DNA from: Argentina anserina
Taxonomy: Eukaryota > Streptophyta > Magnoliopsida > Rosales > Rosaceae
DNA: 64,000 nt
NCBI RefSeq assembly: GCF_933775445.1
Contig: NW_026089457.1
Coordinates: 1 to 64,000, forward strand
Direction: 5' to 3'
This document shows positions 61,119 to 64,000 of the stretch, one piece after another. Made by a program: the position numbers and the translations under genes. Within the stretch, counting starts at the first letter, position 1; each line of letters begins with the position of its first letter. A model generated the notes under the pieces. It was given only the letters and a program-made list of their open reading frames with translations. It was not told the origin of the DNA and did not search any database.

Positions 61119-62603
61119 CACACTAGAAACACTCTCAAATTCAATAGAAAACTCGCATCAGAAAGGCTTACAGAAAGATACTCAAACGACAATTGAAAAG
61201 ATACTCAAAGTGCAATAGTTAAACATACTCAAACGATAGAAAGATACTCAGTTTGAAAGAAACACACGCCCACACTGGAAACACTCTCAAATTCAAGAAA
61301 AACTCGCATCGAAAGCCGTTCAGAAAGATACTCAAATGAGAATTGAAAAGGTAACTCAAATGCAATAGTAAACATACTCAAACGATAGAAAGATACTCAG
61401 TTTGAAAGAGACACACGCCCACACTGGAAACACTCTCAAATTCAATAGAAACTCGCATCGAAAAGGCTTACAGAAAGATACTCAAACGACAATTGAAAAG
61501 ATACTCAAAGTGCAATAGTAAACATACTCAAACGATAGAAAGATACTCAGTTTGAAAGAAACACACGCCCACACTGGAAACACTCTCAAATTCAATAGAA
61601 ACTCGCATCAGAAAGGCTTACAGAAAGATACTCAAATGAGAATTGAAAAGGTACTCAAAATGCAATAGTAAACATACTCAAACGATAGAAAGATACTCAG
61701 TTTGAAAGAAACACACGCCCACACTGGAAACACTCTCAAATTCAATAGAAACTCGCATCAGAAAGGCTTACAGAAAGATACTCAAACGACAATTGAAAAG
61801 ATACTCAAAGTGCAATAGTAAACATACTCAAACGATAGAAAGATACTCAGTTTGAAAGAAACACACGCCCACACTGGAAACACTCTCAAATTCAAGAGAA
61901 CTCGCATCGAAAGCCGTTCAGAAAGATACTCAAACGAGAATTGAAAAGATACTCAAATTGCAATAGTAAACATACTCAAACGATAGTAAGATACTCAGTT
62001 TGAAAGAAACACACGCCCACACTGGAAACACTCTCAAATTCAATAGAAACTCGCATCAGAAAGATACTCAAACGAGAATTGAAAAGATACTCAAAGTGCA
62101 ATAGTAAACATACTCAAACGATAGAAAGATACTCAGTTTGAAAGAAACACACGCCCACACTGGAAACACTCTCAAATTCAAGAAAAATTCGCATCGAAAG
62201 CCGTTCAGAAAGATACTCAAATGAGAATTGAAAAGATACTCAAAATGCAATAGTAAACATACTCAAACGATAGAAAGATACTCAGTTTGAAAGAAACACA
62301 CGCCCACACTGGAAACACTCTCAAATTCAATAGAAACTCGCATCAGAAAGGCTTACAGAAAGATACTCAAACGAGAATTGAAAAGGTACTCAAAATGCAA
62401 TAGTAAACATACTCAAACGATAGAAAGATACTCAGTTTGAAAGAAACACACGCCCAGACTGGAAACACTCTCAAATTCAAGAAAAACTCGCACCGAAAGC
62501 CGTTCAGAAAGATACTCAAACGAGAATTGAAAAGATACTCAAAGTGCAATAGTAAACATACTCAAACGATAGAAAGATACTCAGTTTGAAAGAAACACAC
62601 GCC
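61119..62603 (+). repeat. Copy of 51707-53189
   Basis: Ten monomers in the same order as 51707-53189, from 'cactagaaac' to A with 'gcaccg'. The first four monomers carry four private slips ('aatagaaaactc', 'aatagttaaac', 'ggtaactcaaatgc', 'gcatcgaaaaggc'). The remainder agrees closely with the other copy. Confidence 0.87.
62018..62155 (+). repeat. B monomer with 12-bp deletion, second copy
   Basis: Counterpart of 52604-52741 at offset 9414, with the same loss between 'cagaaag' repeats. Presence in both copies confirms that the deletion is real and predates the duplication. Confidence 0.92.
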
Positions 62604-63200
62604 CACACTGGAAACACTCTCAAATTCAATAGAAACTCGCATCAGAAAGGCTTACAGAAAGATACTCAAACGAGAATTGAAAAGATACTCAAATTGCAAT
62701 AGTAAACATACTCAAACGATAGAAAGATACTCAGTTTGAAAGAAACACACGCCCAGACTGGAAACACTCTCAAATTCAAGAAAAACTCGCACCGAAAGCC
62801 GTTCAGAAAGATACTCAAACGAGAATTGAAAAGATACTCAAATTGCAATAGTAAACATACTCAAACGATAGAAAGATACTCAGTTTGAAAGAAACCCACG
62901 CCCACACTGGAAACACTCTCAAATTCAAGAAAAACTCGCATCGAAAGCCGTTCAGAAAGATACTCAAATGAGAATTGAAAAGATACTCAAAATGCAATAG
63001 TAAACATACTCAAACGATAGAAAGATACTCAGTTTGAAAGAAACACACGCCCACACTGGAAACACACTCAAATTCAAGAAAAACTCGCATCGAAAGCCGT
63101 TCAGAAAGATACTCAAACGAGAATTGAAAAGATACTCAAATTGCAATAGTAAACATACTCAAACGATAGAAAGATACTCAGTTTGAAAGAAACACACGCC
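62604..63200 (+). repeat. Four mixed monomers
   Basis: Order: B ('aaattgc'), A ('cagactgg', 'gcaccg'; ends 'aaacccacgcc'), A ('aaatgag'), A ('aacacactc'). Standard lengths (150, 149, 149, 149). They join the 61 kb and 63 kb copies of the same source block. Confidence 0.8.
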
Positions 63201-64000
63201 CACACTGGAAACACTCTCAAATTCAAGAAAAACTCGCATCAGAAAGGCTTACAGAAAGATACTCAAACGACAATTGAAAAGATACTCAAAGTGCAATAGT
63301 AAACATCCTCAAACGATAGAAAGATACTCAGTTTGAAAGAAACACACGCCCACACTGGAAACACTCTCAAATTCAAGAAAAACTCGCATCGAAAGCCGTT
63401 CAGAAAGATACTCAAATGAGAATTGAAAAGATACTCATAATGCAATTGTAAACATACTCAAACGATAGAAAGATACTCAGTTTGAAAGAGACACACGCCC
63501 ACACTGGAAACACTCTCAAATTCAATAGAAACTCGCATCAGAAAGGCTTATAGAAAGATACTCAAACGACAATTGAAAAGATACTCAAAGTGCAATAGTA
63601 AACATACTCAAACGATAGAAATATACTCAGTTTGAAAGAAACACACGCCCACACTAGAAACACTCTCAAATTCAATAGAAACTCGCATCAGAAAGGCTTA
63701 CAGAAAGATACTCAAACGACAATTGAAAAGATACTCAAAGTGCAATAGTAAACATACTCAAACGATAGAAAGATACTCAGTTTGAAAGAAACACACGCCC
63801 ACACTGGAAACACTCTCAAATTCAAGAAAAACTCGCATCGAAAGCCGTTCAGAAAGATACTCAAATGAGAATTGAAAAGGTACTCAAAATGCAATAGTAA
63901 ACATACTCAAACGATAGAAAGATACTCAGTTTGAAAGAGACACACGCCCACACTGGAAACACTCTCAAATTCAATAGAAACTCGCATCAGAAAGGCTTAC
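63201..64000 (+). repeat. Third copy of the 51.3 kb block, cut by the window edge
   Basis: Five complete monomers and 53 bp of a sixth match 51258-52057 at offset 11943. Private changes are 'aaacatcctc' (about 63305) and 'gatactcataatgc' (about 63435). The window ends inside a B monomer, so the array clearly continues to the right. Confidence 0.87.

Larger units (their letters stand above)
59270..61470. other. Cluster of private 1-2 bp indels
   Basis: In about 2.2 kb I find: loss in 'gtaaactactc' (59276), gain in 'cgaggaattg' (59541), loss in 'cgccagactgg' (59632), loss in 'gatagaagatac' (59890), loss of 2 in 'cccacaggaaac' (60070), gain of 2 in 'cccacacactgg' (60214), gain in 'aataggaaactc' (60397), gain in 'ctcaaaattc' (60539), gain in 'aatagaaaactc' (61147), gain in 'aatagttaaac' (61220), a shifted 'ggtaactcaaatgc' (61352) and 'gcatcgaaaaggc' (61460), plus one substitution 'gatagaatgatac' (60491). 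Elsewhere monomer length is almost always exactly 148, 149 or 150, and most odd lengths recur in a duplicate copy. None of these recur. Homopolymer and dinucleotide slips of this kind are typical of long-read consensus with poor support. Confidence 0.85.
1..64000 (+). repeat. Satellite DNA array, 149/150-bp monomer, about 426 head-to-tail copies
   Basis: Every line of the window is a variant of one 149-150 bp unit, always in the same orientation; strand '+' only records the phase used here. Walking the unit start 'cacactggaaac' through the window gives about 426 copies with no unique sequence between them and no inversion. Composition of a reference B monomer by hand count is 69 A, 27 T, 31 C and 23 G (36% GC). 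CpG is near expectation (4 per B, 6 per A, against about 4.8 expected). Known: arrays of this kind form centromeric and other constitutive heterochromatin in eukaryotes. Inferred: this is such an array, in a genome without strong CpG decay. I do not recognise the family. Neither edge shows a transition to other DNA, so the true array is longer than 64 kb. Confidence 0.98.

Noticed and set aside
362..63894. Many overlapping minus-strand open frames of 60-68 codons as a possible gene family
   Set aside because: They repeat with the satellite period, overlap each other, start at TTG in those I checked, show no ribosome-binding or splice context and encode only the translated sub-repeat. No annotation as CDS is justified.
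1..64000. CRISPR array
   Set aside because: There are no unique spacers: the whole 149-150 bp unit is repeated, with only scattered point variants, and no cas gene is present.
1..64000. Telomeric or subtelomeric simple repeats
   Set aside because: No run of TTAGGG, TTAGG, TTTAGGG or their complements was seen. The 'acacac' strings are only parts of the monomer.
1..64000. tRNA, rRNA or other structured RNA genes, and promoters
   Set aside because: I saw no cloverleaf, no rRNA-like stretch and no convincing A/B box or TATA context. Any such motif would also recur about 426 times with the monomer.
1..64000. Inverted repeats, hairpins or a strand switch in the array
   Set aside because: All monomers have the same orientation, and the strong A over T bias leaves little self-complementarity. 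Only 6-bp palindromes such as 'caattg' in 'acgacaattg' were seen.

Overview
The whole 64 kb is one uninterrupted satellite DNA array. From base 1 to base 64000 a unit of 149 or 150 bp repeats head to tail in one orientation, about 426 times by my count. I find no gene, RNA gene, mobile element, CRISPR array or non-satellite sequence. An array this long and pure is typical of eukaryotic constitutive heterochromatin (centromeric, pericentromeric or subtelomeric). I do not recognise the monomer, so I cannot name the species. The reference monomers are 36% GC by hand count, strongly strand-asymmetric (about 46% A and 18% T on the given strand) and not CpG-depleted, which gives weak support to a lineage with little CpG methylation.

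Phase used throughout: a monomer starts at 'cacactggaaac'. There are two main kinds. Type A (149 bp) has 'aagaaaaactcgcatcg' followed by 'aaagccgttcag'. Type B (150 bp) has 'aatagaaactcgcatca' followed by 'gaaaggcttacag'. The length difference is one extra A in 'gcatc(a)gaaag'. A rarer type C is 148 bp ('aagagaactcgc'). Each monomer is built from degenerate 19-23 bp sub-repeats with an 'atactcaaa' core. Nearly all irregular monomers (173, 214, 238 and 153 bp) break at these cores.

On a larger scale the array is a mosaic of higher-order repeats (HORs) of 6, 7, 8, 9, 10 and 12 monomers, stacked inside multi-kilobase duplications. Layout: 1-5380 mixed, with a tandem 7-mer; 5381-16931 hexamers and a 4356-bp block present twice (offset 6447) around a diverged 14-monomer island at 10485-12575; 16185-28586 a 5.6/6.5 kb block in two near-tandem copies, the second longer by exactly one 897-bp hexamer; 27235-29484 7- and 8-mers; 30233-54237 a territory marked by a private 'caaccgaggattg' variant and a 10-mer HOR of 1496 bp; 56183-58424 a block related to 37944-40634, about 18 kb away; 58575-61118 a 9-mer/6-mer series; 61119-64000 two further copies of material from 51.3-53.2 kb. 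The array runs off both ends.

The most unusual local signal is a cluster of about a dozen private 1-2 bp indels between about 59270 and 61470. It looks like unpolished consensus or a collapsed assembly join rather than biology. The many 60-68 codon minus-strand frames are by-products of the repeat: those I checked start at TTG, and they carry no gene signal.
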